Numbered from the stretch's first letter, positions 1-7,441 are shown. The stretch is DNA of 23,632 nucleotides from UBA5109 sp964606735 (GCA_964606735.1 CAZSHI010000034.1:1-23632); one strand, 5' to 3'. The notes: generated by a model not told the origin, from the letters alone. Translations and numbers: made by a program.

Positions 1-306
1 AATCATGACGCCATGGGCATTGTACCAAGGGCCTGAACCAATGCGGTCTCTGGCATTGATAATTTCAGCAAAATTATCAGCGTCATTGCTCAGATATGCT
101 CGCCACTCTCTATTACCCGCACCCGCGTCAGTCGCTAGAGCTTGGCAATGAGCATCTGCTCCTGCTATACCACCAAGGTCACCGCCTCTGCCACTTCCAA
201 CGCTGGTAACAAAAAAACTCATATCTTCAAACTCAGTATTTTGTGAAAATGCACTTCCGGAAAAGACCAGCAACGCTATTGCGAAACATGAATATAATTT
301 CCTCAT
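1..306 (-). CDS. Secreted protein, 5' part only (C-terminus beyond window start)
   Basis: The gene starts at 306 on the minus strand and runs off the left edge, so 102 codons are visible. A strong AAGGAG site lies 7 bases before the ATG. The protein opens with a signal peptide (about residues 1-21, cleaved near AFS/Q). The mature part begins MSFFVTSVGSGRGGDLGG, then a segment with one Cys (ADAHCQALA), then NARDRIGSGPWYN. I recall this arrangement from secreted bacterial proteins often labelled lectin-like or hypothetical, with a fold related to the collagen NC10/endostatin group, but that link is from memory. The function is unknown. The visible part shows no frameshift. Confidence 0.75.
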   Translation of the reverse strand, partial: MRKLYSCFAIALLVFSGSAFSQNTEFEDMSFFVTSVGSGRGGDLGGIAGADAHCQALATDAGAGNREWRAYLSNDADNFAEIINARDRIGSGPWYNAHGVMI

Positions 307-432
307 TTAATGCTCCTTTAGTTTTATCCTAGTCTATATGATTAGGGTTTCTTCAAACTCGGTTGATAGACAATATATCTACTTTGTGTTGATTTCCATC
401 ATTATGAAACCGCTTCCTGGGCTAATCAAACC

Positions 433-480
433 GATGTCCGCTAAGGATAGCTACCAGACGTCAGCTTTCGGCCATTAGCA
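433..480. repeat. Degenerate intergenic repeat, two abutting copies in opposite orientation
   Basis: The stretch holds ACGTCAGCTTTCGGCCA (458-474), close to ACGTCTGCTATCGGCCA at 2328-2344. Just to its left, GATGTCCGCT...GGATAGC...CAGACGTC reads as a degraded inverted version of the same element. The unit resembles short intergenic repeats scattered through many gammaproteobacterial genomes. It lies between the divergent or same-strand genes ending at 306 and 551 and overlaps no coding region. Confidence 0.4.
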
Positions 481-550
481 CACAAATCCGAATACCCAAT
501 ATCAGATAAGATCAATTCTTGCTAAAGCCAAAATTAGCTATACAAACTTA

Positions 551-748
551 CTAGAATTCGTCTTCCACACTTCCTGCTGAGCATAAGTTTGGTTGAGCAT
601 TGCTTCTAAGACATTTTGCTTTTCGCTTGCAACTTTTGCTGCAATATTTCACCTCGTCCCAGCTGCGCCACCATTTTTTCCTCCAGTTAAAGGGCCTCTG
701 ACAATAAAGGCAAATTTTCTCCGGTAGAAATATCTTTTCGTGACCCAT
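551..748 (-). CDS. DUF2256 domain-containing zinc-ribbon protein
   Basis: This is a 65-residue protein with the DUF2256 signature: CLYCQRPFNWRKKWWRSW followed by DEVKYCSKSCKRK. The paired CxxC and CxxxC motifs (Cys 13, 16, 36 and 40) should bind one zinc ion. The basic, tryptophan-rich centre between them is typical of the family, and the length is normal. No good Shine-Dalgarno site precedes the ATG at 748, and no better start is in frame. It is divergent from the DUF3429/SDR pair. DUF2256 genes are often found beside cryptochrome/photolyase genes in proteobacteria and cyanobacteria, but no photolyase is visible here. The biochemical role is unknown. Confidence 0.85.
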   Translation of the reverse strand: MGHEKIFLPEKICLYCQRPFNWRKKWWRSWDEVKYCSKSCKRKAKCLRSNAQPNLCSAGSVEDEF

Positions 749-898
749 AGTGCTGATTTAAGTATAAAACGTGTTTTCCGGCAGCTGCTTTCTTAAGGAT
801 ATACATTTGCAGCTAACATCCAAGTAAAATATAGACAAACCAAACAGAATTACGACATATAAAGCAAGTTGGATTACATAATTTTATATTCAAAAAAT

Positions 899-928
899 TG
901 ATCTTACCTAGATAAAAAGCCGTATATA
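899..928 (+). promoter_or_regulatory. Possible promoter of the DUF3429-SDR operon
   Basis: TTGATC (898-903), or TGATCT (899-904), lies upstream of TATATA (923-928) with about 18-19 bases between, 35 bases before the DUF3429 start. TTGATC could be a weak sigma70 -35 element. TGATCT also resembles the TGATCC -35 element of ChrR-linked ECF sigma factors. The region is very AT-rich, so chance matches are easy. Confidence 0.3.
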
Positions 929-962
929 AAATTAGAAGTCAATTTAATCTAATCTAATTTAT

Positions 963-1412
963 ATGATTGCAAAGCATTTTTCGTACAATCCACTGCCTCA
1001 TACCTTGATTTATGCTGGCTCAATTCCCTTCATTGCGGGAGCCGTATTATTGATGTCGGATGTATCAACAGTACCTCTTCTTGGAAATGTCAGGGATATC
1101 ACAGCTGCTTATGGCCTTTTAATTGCTGTTTTTCTTACTGGTATTCACTGGGGGCAGGAACTATCACTTAGCCATGTAAGGCCTAGGCTATTTATCAGTA
1201 GCAATTTAATTGCCCTCATAATATGGTTATCTTGGTTGCTCTTCTCTCCGGAAGTGTTCATGGCAATGCTTACTTTGCCTTATCTAGTTCTTCTATATAT
1301 CGATTTGATATTGTGTCGTAAAAATTTCATCGATCAGGATTATTATCGATCGCGCCTGGTTATTACCCTTGTCGTCATTTGCAGCCTTCTAGTAGCCTCT
1401 CTATCTTCATGA
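963..1412 (+). CDS. DUF3429 domain-containing integral membrane protein
   Basis: The 149-residue protein has four to five predicted membrane helices, roughly residues 12-31, 44-60, 72-92, 96-112 and 128-147. The family features are visible: an N-terminal LIYAGSIPFIAGA helix and the GIHWGQEL motif after the second helix (around residue 60), which is the most conserved part of DUF3429. Length is normal. No clear Shine-Dalgarno site precedes the ATG at 963. The stop codon overlaps the start of the next gene (ATGA at 1409-1412), so the two genes are translationally coupled. The function is not established. In other gammaproteobacteria the family is found in light or singlet-oxygen response clusters. 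Confidence 0.85.
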   Translation: MIAKHFSYNPLPHTLIYAGSIPFIAGAVLLMSDVSTVPLLGNVRDITAAYGLLIAVFLTGIHWGQELSLSHVRPRLFISSNLIALIIWLSWLLFSPEVFMAMLTLPYLVLLYIDLILCRKNFIDQDYYRSRLVITLVVICSLLVASLSS

Positions 1413-2125
1413 AAAAAATAGCCATCATTGGTGTAACTGGAGGAATTGGCAATGCGCTGTTGGAATATTACCTTTCTAGCCAAAATATAAACGAGATCCA
1501 TGCTTTCTCACGGAGACCGATTCAGCATAGTGATCCAAGAGTAAAAGCAGCTTGTATTGATTTCTTAAATACTCTAAGTATCCAGCAGGCTGTTGAAAGT
1601 ATTACACAACACAGCCTTGATCTGGTGATCACAGCAACAGGGATACTTCACGAAGAAGAACGGCTACAACCAGAAAAAACACTGAAAAAACTGGATGAGA
1701 ACAATCTGACTAAGTTATTTAGAATTAATACGATCGGCCCAGCCCTTTTGATGAAATCATTTCTGCCACTATTGAATGTTGAAAAAAGGGCAGTTTTTGT
1801 AGCATTAAGCGCTCGTGTCGGCAGTATTAGTGATAACCACCTCGGTGGTTGGTACTCATACCGGGCCTCAAAGGCCGCGCTCAATATGTTAATCAAAACA
1901 GCTGCAATAGAATACTGCCGAATCAATAAGCATGCAGTAATAGCAGGTTTGCACCCAGGCACCGTAGACACCAGACTTTCAAAACCTTTCCAGAGTAAGA
2001 TAGATAAAGATAAGATATTTAGCCCTCCTAAAGCAGCAGCTCAACTGGCTATGGTGATTGAGAAGTTACATCCGGCCGATAGCGGAAAATGTTTTGCTTG
2101 GAACGGAGAAGAGATACCTGCTTGA
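1409..2125 (+). CDS. SDR-family oxidoreductase (CsgA/C-factor-like)
   Basis: The 238-residue protein is a classical short-chain dehydrogenase. The Rossmann NAD(P)-binding motif is near the N-terminus (IIGVTGGIG, about residues 5-13), an ATG motif follows (VITATGIL), NTIG replaces the usual NxxG, and the catalytic Ser (ALSARVG) and YxxxK (YSYRASKAAL) are present, followed by the HPGTVDT loop. The start is the ATG at 1409, inside the DUF3429 stop. A TTG start ten codons upstream would break the normal N-terminus. It most resembles the C-factor/CsgA-type SDRs that accompany DUF3429 and photolyase genes. The substrate is unknown. The glycine motif GxxGGIG is slightly atypical compared with GxxxGIG. 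Confidence 0.88.
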   Translation: MKKIAIIGVTGGIGNALLEYYLSSQNINEIHAFSRRPIQHSDPRVKAACIDFLNTLSIQQAVESITQHSLDLVITATGILHEEERLQPEKTLKKLDENNLTKLFRINTIGPALLMKSFLPLLNVEKRAVFVALSARVGSISDNHLGGWYSYRASKAALNMLIKTAAIEYCRINKHAVIAGLHPGTVDTRLSKPFQSKIDKDKIFSPPKAAAQLAMVIEKLHPADSGKCFAWNGEEIPA

Positions 2126-2216
2126 TTTGGCTTCATAGCTTTTTTAGCCATTTTGAGCTAAAAAACGGCGATATAAACAATCTGATTTGAAGGTAGCATT
2201 GCTCTACTCTATTTAT

Positions 2217-2257
2217 ACACCCAAGCTCCCCTCTTCATAGGCCGGGGGTGTTCTTTT
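2217..2257 (+). terminator. Likely intrinsic terminator after the SDR gene
   Basis: ACACCC (2217-2222) pairs with GGGTGT (2246-2251), with additional CCCC/GGGG pairing possible inside, followed by the T-rich run TTCTTTTC. It lies about 90 bases after the SDR stop. An AT-only hairpin at 2140-2165 lacks a T tail in the right place and is not called. Confidence 0.5.
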
Positions 2258-2325
2258 CAGCTGTGTAGTTTAAGTAGTATCTGCTTAGATACTTTAGAGG
2301 CCATTTTAGAAAAAAGTGAAGTCTC

Positions 2326-2356
2326 GAACGTCTGCTATCGGCCAAAAACGGACATC
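2326..2356. repeat. Second copy of the intergenic repeat
   Basis: ACGTCTGCTATCGGCCA followed by AAAACGGACAT matches the element at 433-480, including the GGACAT/GATGTCC end that is inverted there. It sits just past the 3' end of the broken pilin gene. Confidence 0.4.
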
Positions 2357-2379
2357 CATTTTTATTTCTTGGATTTGGC

Positions 2380-2847
2380 TTATCTAGAGTTTCGACAAGT
2401 TTCAGGGAGGTATTCAGGATTTAATCCAAGATTAACGCATCTCCAGATCAATGATCCTTGTGATCCTGGGGCTGCCACAAGTCCAAATGCCCCATCAGAC
2501 GGGCTTATATCTGCAACACCAGCGTTCAGCATGACATACAAGGTTGTATTGTTGTTAGCTCCTCCACCAGCGATCGCAATTCGCCTTACAACTTCATCAT
2601 AAGGAATTGGGAAAGATAAATTTATATCAGCATCGTTATTTGGCAGAGTTCCATTGATATCATAATACTACTCAATTCTCGGACGAACAGAATCTAACAC
2701 CAACAGCGCATCTTCCATTTTCGCCCTTACGACATAAGTTTGATAAGTCGGGATTGCGATTGCCGCCAGTATTCCCAGTATGGCGACAACAGCCAATAAT
2801 TCTATAAGTGTAAAGCCAGTTTTTCTTATCATCATTCTAAGTCTCAT
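2380..2847 (-). pseudogene. Type IV pilin (PilA-like) with one in-frame amber codon
   Basis: Reading the minus strand from ATG 2847 (alternatives 2835 and 2832) gives a short basic leader ending TG, then the prepilin peptidase site and hydrophobic helix GFTLIELLAVVAILGILAAI, ending IAIPTYQTYV. Glu5 of the mature protein is present. Codon 60 is TAG (2668-2670), in a place where pilins usually read E-Y-Y. After it the frame stays open for 95 codons, through a normal pilin globular domain and a C-terminal disulfide region (WRC...YLPETC), to TAA at 2380. Thus one GAG-to-TAG change explains the break. TAG ends several neighbouring genes, so genome-wide reassignment is unlikely. It could be a recent pseudogene, a sequencing error, or a read-through gene. 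Confidence 0.85.
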
Positions 2848-2895
2848 CTTATTTCGACACAGTGAAGGTTCTCAGTTTTATACGTAACATGAATC

Positions 2896-2911
2896 AGGTG
2901 GGATCATGCCA
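2896..2911 (-). promoter_or_regulatory. Degenerate sigma54-like promoter upstream of the pilin
   Basis: On the minus strand TGGCATG (2905-2911) matches the -24 element, but the -12 position reads CACCT instead of TTGCA, lacking the G of the essential GC. It lies about 50 bases before the pilin ATG. PilA genes in gammaproteobacteria are commonly sigma54/PilR-dependent. The damaged -12 element may reflect decay or chance. Confidence 0.25.
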
Positions 2912-3019
2912 ATCCTTAATACATAAATAAGATGACACTGGACTAAAACAAGTAATATCTGATTTGAATGATTGGTCGATATTACATGATTAGATGGTAA
3001 ATAACCCTGTTCCAGCACC

Positions 3020-4084
3020 CTATTCAAGCGCATGAACCGGATTGCTGAGCGTGCCTATTTTCTCGATCATGCACACGCTCTGGTCGCCATCCTGCAAATA
3101 AACCGGTGGCGTTCTACCCTCCCCCACACCTCCCGGCGTACCGGTTCCGATCATATCACCGGGCCGCAGGGTCACCATCTGCGAGGCAAATGACACCAGA
3201 TCCCTTACCGTATGAATCATGAGTTCGGTATTGGCATTCTGCATAAGCTCACCGTTGAGCGTATAACGCACGTCCAAATCCTGCGGATCACCCACAAATT
3301 CAGCCGGCACCACGAAAGGACCACTCGGAGCGAACGTATCATGGCTTTTACCCATGAACCAGTCTGAGCCATAGCGACCATCAGGACGTTCTTCGCGATC
3401 TGAAACGTCAAGCATGAGGGTATAACCAAATACATAATCCAGCGCCTCATCAACACCCACCCGCCGGGTGTTTCTCCCGATAACGGCAACCAGTTCACAC
3501 TCGTAATCGATATTAGTACGCCCTGGGGGCAAGATGATGGGATCGCCAGCAGCTGAAATAGCAGACTTCAGCTTGGGAAACAAAAAGGGATTGGGTCGCT
3601 GATCGTCAGCATCCCGGCTCCATATGCCAGGCAGCCCCACCAGGACATTCTCATCAATCACAGAACTCGTTCCCGATGTCCGTCCAACATTCGCCATTTC
3701 TTCAGCGTGTTCCTGATAGTTACGTGCCGCCATCAATAAAACATCGGGATCTTCCAGCGGTGGCAGAATACGTATTGTTTCCAAGGGTAAAGCGTAGGCA
3801 GGCGGACTTTGCCTGGCTGACGTAGCCAGGGCCAGCAAGTCCCCAGCCAGATTAGCATCCCACTGTTCGATAAGCTCACGCAGGCTTTCCGGGGCATCAT
3901 CGCTTGCACGCGACAAATCAATGACCTGTGAATCTTCAAGCACGAGTCCAACAAAATGTCTGTTGCCCTCCTGAAACATACCAAGCTTGTATGGTGGTTC
4001 CTGCGCCTGAAGCTCCCGCACCGGCAAAACCACAAACAAAACAGAAAAAACAGCTGCACTTGTTATTCTTATAAAACCGCTCAT
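3020..4084 (-). CDS. Exported fumarylacetoacetate hydrolase (FAH) family protein
   Basis: The 354-residue protein belongs to the FAH superfamily, which cleaves, decarboxylates or hydrates 2,4-dioxo or oxo-acid compounds using Mg2+ or Ca2+. A signal peptide (1-27, cleaved near LQA/Q) precedes it. The catalytic domain spans about 110-350: YECEL (metal ligands Glu195 and Glu197), GYTLMLDVSDRE (Asp226), GKSHDTFAPSGP (Lys246, the family catalytic lysine region) and GTGTPGGVGEG near the end. AAGGAAG lies 6 bases before the ATG. Most FAH enzymes are cytoplasmic, so the export signal is unusual. The next gene upstream on the same strand is a GlcG/HbpS-like exported protein, 146 bases away. The substrate cannot be inferred. 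Confidence 0.88.
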   Translation of the reverse strand: MSGFIRITSAAVFSVLFVVLPVRELQAQEPPYKLGMFQEGNRHFVGLVLEDSQVIDLSRASDDAPESLRELIEQWDANLAGDLLALATSARQSPPAYALPLETIRILPPLEDPDVLLMAARNYQEHAEEMANVGRTSGTSSVIDENVLVGLPGIWSRDADDQRPNPFLFPKLKSAISAAGDPIILPPGRTNIDYECELVAVIGRNTRRVGVDEALDYVFGYTLMLDVSDREERPDGRYGSDWFMGKSHDTFAPSGPFVVPAEFVGDPQDLDVRYTLNGELMQNANTELMIHTVRDLVSFASQMVTLRPGDMIGTGTPGGVGEGRTPPVYLQDGDQSVCMIEKIGTLSNPVHALE

Positions 4085-4230
4085 TACGACTTCCTTTTAA
4101 TTTGAAGTGTGTTGTCACCGGATGACACTAAATTTGCACTGCACCTACAAATTTTCACTGTCTACGAACTCAGCAATTTTAGATAAAGGAATTGTCTGCT
4201 TCAGATCATAAATGCAGCACTTGACTGGCA

Positions 4231-4731
4231 TTAATCTCTTGAGATGCTGCCGATGGCTTCGGCTCCAGCTATTGAGACTTCCTCATCCTGAAAACCCCGG
4301 ACACCACTGGCTGCTACGGCGCCAATTAATTCACCATTTGAGTAGACCGGAACACCACCCTGGAAAGTCACCCCCCCTTCGATCTCATCAATCTCACCGG
4401 CTTCCACTCTTGCACCATATTCCCCTGAAGTGAGTCCTGTTCTAGTCACTACCAGGGCTTTGCTATTTGCGATAGTAACCGTACGTGCAGAAGCCCCATC
4501 CAGACGTCGCAGCATCACTGGGTTGGCATTTTGGTCTGTCACCAGAATCGTTACATTCCATGCTTGTTGACGGGCATAAGCTTCAGCCGCCTCTATTGCT
4601 CGTGTGGCCAACTCATAGCTCATCAAGCTGGGTTCTTCTGGAGGACGCTCACCACCACCCTGGCCTAACACCGTTGTCGAAAATGATAATGCAAGCAATA
4701 TCATGAGACTTTTGCAGAAGTTTATTGTCAT
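4231..4731 (-). CDS. Exported GlcG/HbpS family protein (DUF336)
   Basis: The 166-residue protein has a signal peptide (1-23, cleaved near VLG/Q) and a single GlcG/HbpS domain, about residues 37-164. Visible features are the N-terminal helix with ATRAIEAAEAYA, VTDQNANPVMLRRLDGA, and the C-terminal GGVPVYSNGELIGAVAASG followed by a DEE/A-rich helix. Members bind heme or sit in glycolate and other catabolic operons, usually as an accessory of unknown activity. The ATG at 4731 is chosen because GGGAGAG precedes it by 6-7 bases. A GTG at 4752 would place that site inside the gene. It is followed on the same strand by the exported FAH gene, suggesting a shared periplasmic role. Confidence 0.85.
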   Translation of the reverse strand: MTINFCKSLMILLALSFSTTVLGQGGGERPPEEPSLMSYELATRAIEAAEAYARQQAWNVTILVTDQNANPVMLRRLDGASARTVTIANSKALVVTRTGLTSGEYGARVEAGEIDEIEGGVTFQGGVPVYSNGELIGAVAASGVRGFQDEEVSIAGAEAIGSISRD

Positions 4732-4843
4732 TATTTCTCTCCCTATTTTCACAAAATATTTTAAAGTTTTAATGATGCTCTATAACTAAACTCATGGCCG
4801 ATATCTGCTGTGCTTAGAGTGTAAAGAATATTGTTAGTGTAGA

Positions 4844-5296
4844 TTATTCAGAAATTACCAGAGTGGCATCTGTATAGCCCATGCCGTAGACAGACCCCAC
4901 CCAAATATCATAAACCCCGGAACTGGGGGCAGATAAAGTTAATAATGGTTCCAAGGCATCACCAGAATCATCATCACATAACCAACTGCCATCTGGGGCG
5001 TTTATTACTAGAGAGGTATCAGACGTAAAAAATTCAGTATTTACCGTGAATATCAATGCATTTTCACCAGCCTCGTAGGTCAATTGCAAATCGGGCTCCT
5101 CGGTAATGTAAAGTGCACAATTCTCACCCAATCCCGAAGCGCTTATCGAACCTTGTGCAGTAAGCTCGATGCTATAAGACTGAAATCCCGCTGCCAGCTC
5201 TATATCTCCATGGGTAGCGGGTAATCTGTAGTTTTGGGCAAAGATACTCAGACTGAATAAGCACATTGACAGGAACATCGTTACTGTCTTTTTCAT
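4844..5296 (-). CDS. Small secreted beta-sandwich protein (PPC-like), function unknown
   Basis: The 150-residue protein has a signal peptide (1-20, cleaved at IFA/Q) and a beta-rich mature part. Cys60 (GENC) and Cys107 (SWLC) could form a disulfide bond. The second half, with SLVINAPDGSWLCDDDSGD and then SGVYDIWVGS...TLVISE, resembles the pre-peptidase C-terminal (PPC) type calcium-binding beta sandwich found as a trailing domain in secreted enzymes. Here it stands alone with no catalytic domain. AGGA lies 8 bases before the ATG. It is on the same strand as its neighbours, with 112-126 base gaps, so co-transcription is possible but unproven. The family link is my inference from the strand pattern. 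Confidence 0.7.
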   Translation of the reverse strand: MKKTVTMFLSMCLFSLSIFAQNYRLPATHGDIELAAGFQSYSIELTAQGSISASGLGENCALYITEEPDLQLTYEAGENALIFTVNTEFFTSDTSLVINAPDGSWLCDDDSGDALEPLLTLSAPSSGVYDIWVGSVYGMGYTDATLVISE

Positions 5297-5422
5297 TTTA
5301 ATTTCCTATCTGCAGAAGATCAGAGGTACGGAAAATACAGAACAATTAGCACACTCGTTACAAAGGCAGTGGCAATATTGATATGACAATTTCACAAACG
5401 GCTACTATGAATTTATAGGCAC

Positions 5423-6454
5423 TTAATATTCCCGTTCAAGGCACTCATAGGGATTAACTGACATGTGTGGCAGCCAGACAAAGTACTTGGTCAGATCAAA
5501 GGGCTCGGTGAAATAAACAGGGTCGCTCACCGTCATTCGGTAATCCATCCGTTCATAATTGGCAGCTGGCATAAAACGCTCTACGATGCTGATCTGGTCA
5601 CTCTGGGCCTCGCCCGTCGGGCCGAAATAACCGGCCTGAATATGATCAGTCTCTACGACCAGCGTATTGCCTTCCCATCTGCCACGGGAAAAGCCGAATT
5701 TTGCATGCTCTTCAGGGGCAATGGCATCCTCATTCATGTGAATGATGCGCAGGCTGTCATACTCTTCTATATGCATTTCAATAGTATCGCCAACTTCTAC
5801 AAACTCGATCGGAAAAGGCGTCATCATGATCAGCGGTGTTCCTTTGGATCCACACTGCAAGAGTTCATTATCGGCAGGATCCCATTGTGCCAGAAACTCC
5901 TCGCCTGCTTGAGTCAAAGGGTATCCTCCCGTAAACATCGGGAAAGCTGTGCGGTCACGCATGATGGTACTCCAGGTCCGGAAAATGCCATCAGCGCTGG
6001 CTATCGCCCGCTCGATTACTGCATCATTTTCATCGTCGATATATCCCACCAGATTGCCGGCCTTGCCAGCCGCGAAATAGGGAGAGCGGTTACCAAAATC
6101 AAACTCATAACCACTGGACAGGAGAATATTGCGCGCTAAAATTTCATTGCGTCCCCGCATGGATGGGGAACCGGCAACCGTGACTCTGTCACCGACCTGA
6201 ATCGCATCTCCGGTAATACCCCGATTTCGCATGACACTTATCGCCGCAGTTTCGGCACTGTATTGAACGATATTGCCTGCTTCATCTTCCACATCAAAAA
6301 CGATAAAGCCGTGCGGATTACGCCAGGAAACGGCCCGGATGGTTCCTTCCAGTTCAATCGTTTGATCCGTATCGAAGAGACCAACATTACTGTGATGGGC
6401 CAGTGCAGTACTGATAAATGCACAGGAGATTGAGGCTACTATTGCTTTTTTCAT
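5423..6454 (-). CDS. DUF6152 protein fused to a second conserved exported domain
   Basis: The 343-residue protein has a signal peptide (1-19, cleaved at ALA/HHS). The DUF6152 domain (about 20-110) starts with the typical HHS and shows LEGTIRAVSWRNPHGFIVFD, a YSAET segment and VGDRVTVAGSPSMRGRNE. A second domain (about 165-343) contains IEMHIEEYDSLRIIHM, then WEGNTLVVETDHI, SIVERFMPA, MTVSDP, and a final Pro-Tyr-Glu-Cys segment. This second domain is clearly similar to the separate protein at 16750-17553 (WDGDTLVVDT, LVERYTRIAYDRL, EMTMYDE, FICVPSEY). So the two-gene arrangement at 16344-17553 appears here as one fused gene. GAGGG lies about 9 bases before the ATG. DUF6152 has no established function. 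The histidine-rich mature N-terminus suggests metal binding, which is an inference. Confidence 0.85.
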   Translation of the reverse strand: MKKAIVASISCAFISTALAHHSNVGLFDTDQTIELEGTIRAVSWRNPHGFIVFDVEDEAGNIVQYSAETAAISVMRNRGITGDAIQVGDRVTVAGSPSMRGRNEILARNILLSSGYEFDFGNRSPYFAAGKAGNLVGYIDDENDAVIERAIASADGIFRTWSTIMRDRTAFPMFTGGYPLTQAGEEFLAQWDPADNELLQCGSKGTPLIMMTPFPIEFVEVGDTIEMHIEEYDSLRIIHMNEDAIAPEEHAKFGFSRGRWEGNTLVVETDHIQAGYFGPTGEAQSDQISIVERFMPAANYERMDYRMTVSDPVYFTEPFDLTKYFVWLPHMSVNPYECLEREY

Positions 6455-6736
6455 TATCCATACCCTCTTGAAACTGATGTTTATAACAAGGCGTAATTGC
6501 GGCTTTATAAGCAGTGAACTAACGCCAAGGCTGAAGGCATTAAACTATAGTAAAGTCCCCTGAAATACCAGATAAGGTAAAAAGGCTGAGAACAGAGAAA
6601 GTAAAGCGATGCTGACCTGAGCCAAAGTACTCTAGCCAAAGCAAAGGTTTTCCGGAGATAAACGATTTAGTAATCGAGAGAGCCGGAATCAGCATTGGAA
6701 ACGCTGCTCCCCGCCAGACGCTGCCTCTACAGTCGA

Positions 6737-7441
6737 CTAGAAGCTATGCAGCCAGTTGAATTGCAACTGCCCCTTGGAAATCTCGTCCAGGGTCTGTTCC
6801 ATGTAACCAAACTGCAGACGACTGGAATCGCTCAGGCTATAACCGATAGCGGCATAAAAGCGATTTCGGTCAAAATAGTCGACCCGGCGATTATTGCCAA
6901 CATCCTGCTCTAGGTTGAGGAAGAGTTCATTATAAAAAGAGAGGTACAGAGCACCCCGGGATAGCGTGGTCTGATTAAGTGGATAGTTGAGTGCGAAAGA
7001 ATAGCGAAAGCGGTTTCTGAAATCCTGATTGTCCACATCGCGCTGCTCCAGACGCAAGCGGTGAGTAAGATAGAATCGATCAGACACTCGTTGCGGAATC
7101 AGCAGTTCCTGGTAGAGTCTTTTCTCCCGTGTTTTATCCCGACTGGGTCCAAAAGCACCTGAGCTGATGTGTGCCAGACCGAGGGTGAATTTCAGATTGC
7201 TGTCCTGCGGGGACCAGGTGAGTCCACCGCGAATCAGGAGTTGCTCAAGGTCTCCATAAGCATCCCAGTTACGGTGCTGAACATCCCCCTGCAAACCAAA
7301 ACCGGCTCCTATTTCCGGGTCTGCCGTCCACATAAACATATACCAGGCACCCAGCTGGTCCTCATCAACTTGCGCTATGGCCGGATTGCTAAAACCTTGC
7401 AGAAAAAGTAAGAGCAGTAGCGGGGATAGTGATTTTTGCAT
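6737..7441 (-). CDS. DUF2490 outer-membrane beta-barrel protein
   Basis: The 234-residue protein has a signal peptide (1-23, cleaved at AIA/Q) and then LGAWYMFMW, the usual opening of DUF2490 proteins. Alternating hydrophobic and polar strands rich in Tyr, Arg and Phe continue to the end (RLRLEQRDVDNQDFRNRFRY in the middle), and the last residue is Phe, as expected for a BAM-inserted outer-membrane barrel. The start ATG directly follows the TAA of a 36-codon gene upstream on the same strand (TAAATG), and the DUF2490 ATG has no Shine-Dalgarno site of its own outside that gene, so its translation probably depends on coupling. The role of the family is unknown. Confidence 0.88.
   Translation of the reverse strand: MQKSLSPLLLLLFLQGFSNPAIAQVDEDQLGAWYMFMWTADPEIGAGFGLQGDVQHRNWDAYGDLEQLLIRGGLTWSPQDSNLKFTLGLAHISSGAFGPSRDKTREKRLYQELLIPQRVSDRFYLTHRLRLEQRDVDNQDFRNRFRYSFALNYPLNQTTLSRGALYLSFYNELFLNLEQDVGNNRRVDYFDRNRFYAAIGYSLSDSSRLQFGYMEQTLDEISKGQLQFNWLHSF

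Noticed and set aside
2140..2165. Perfect 9-bp TTTTTTAGC/GCTAAAAAA hairpin after the SDR gene
   Set aside because: The T run is on the 5' side of the stem in both directions, so it is not an intrinsic terminator. The hairpin at 2217-2257 is preferred.
2953..2984. TAATATC/GATATTA inverted repeat between the FAH and pilin genes
   Set aside because: It is a 7-bp AT-only stem with an 18-base loop, too weak to call as a terminator or operator.
5465..6139. 224-codon open frame on the plus strand inside the DUF6152 fusion gene
   Set aside because: It is antisense to a gene with signal peptide, DUF6152 motifs and a ribosome site. It carries no recognisable features.
6546..6698. 51-codon frame on the minus strand between the DUF2490 and DUF6152 genes
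   Set aside because: There is no ribosome site, no recognisable motif, and composition consistent with chance.
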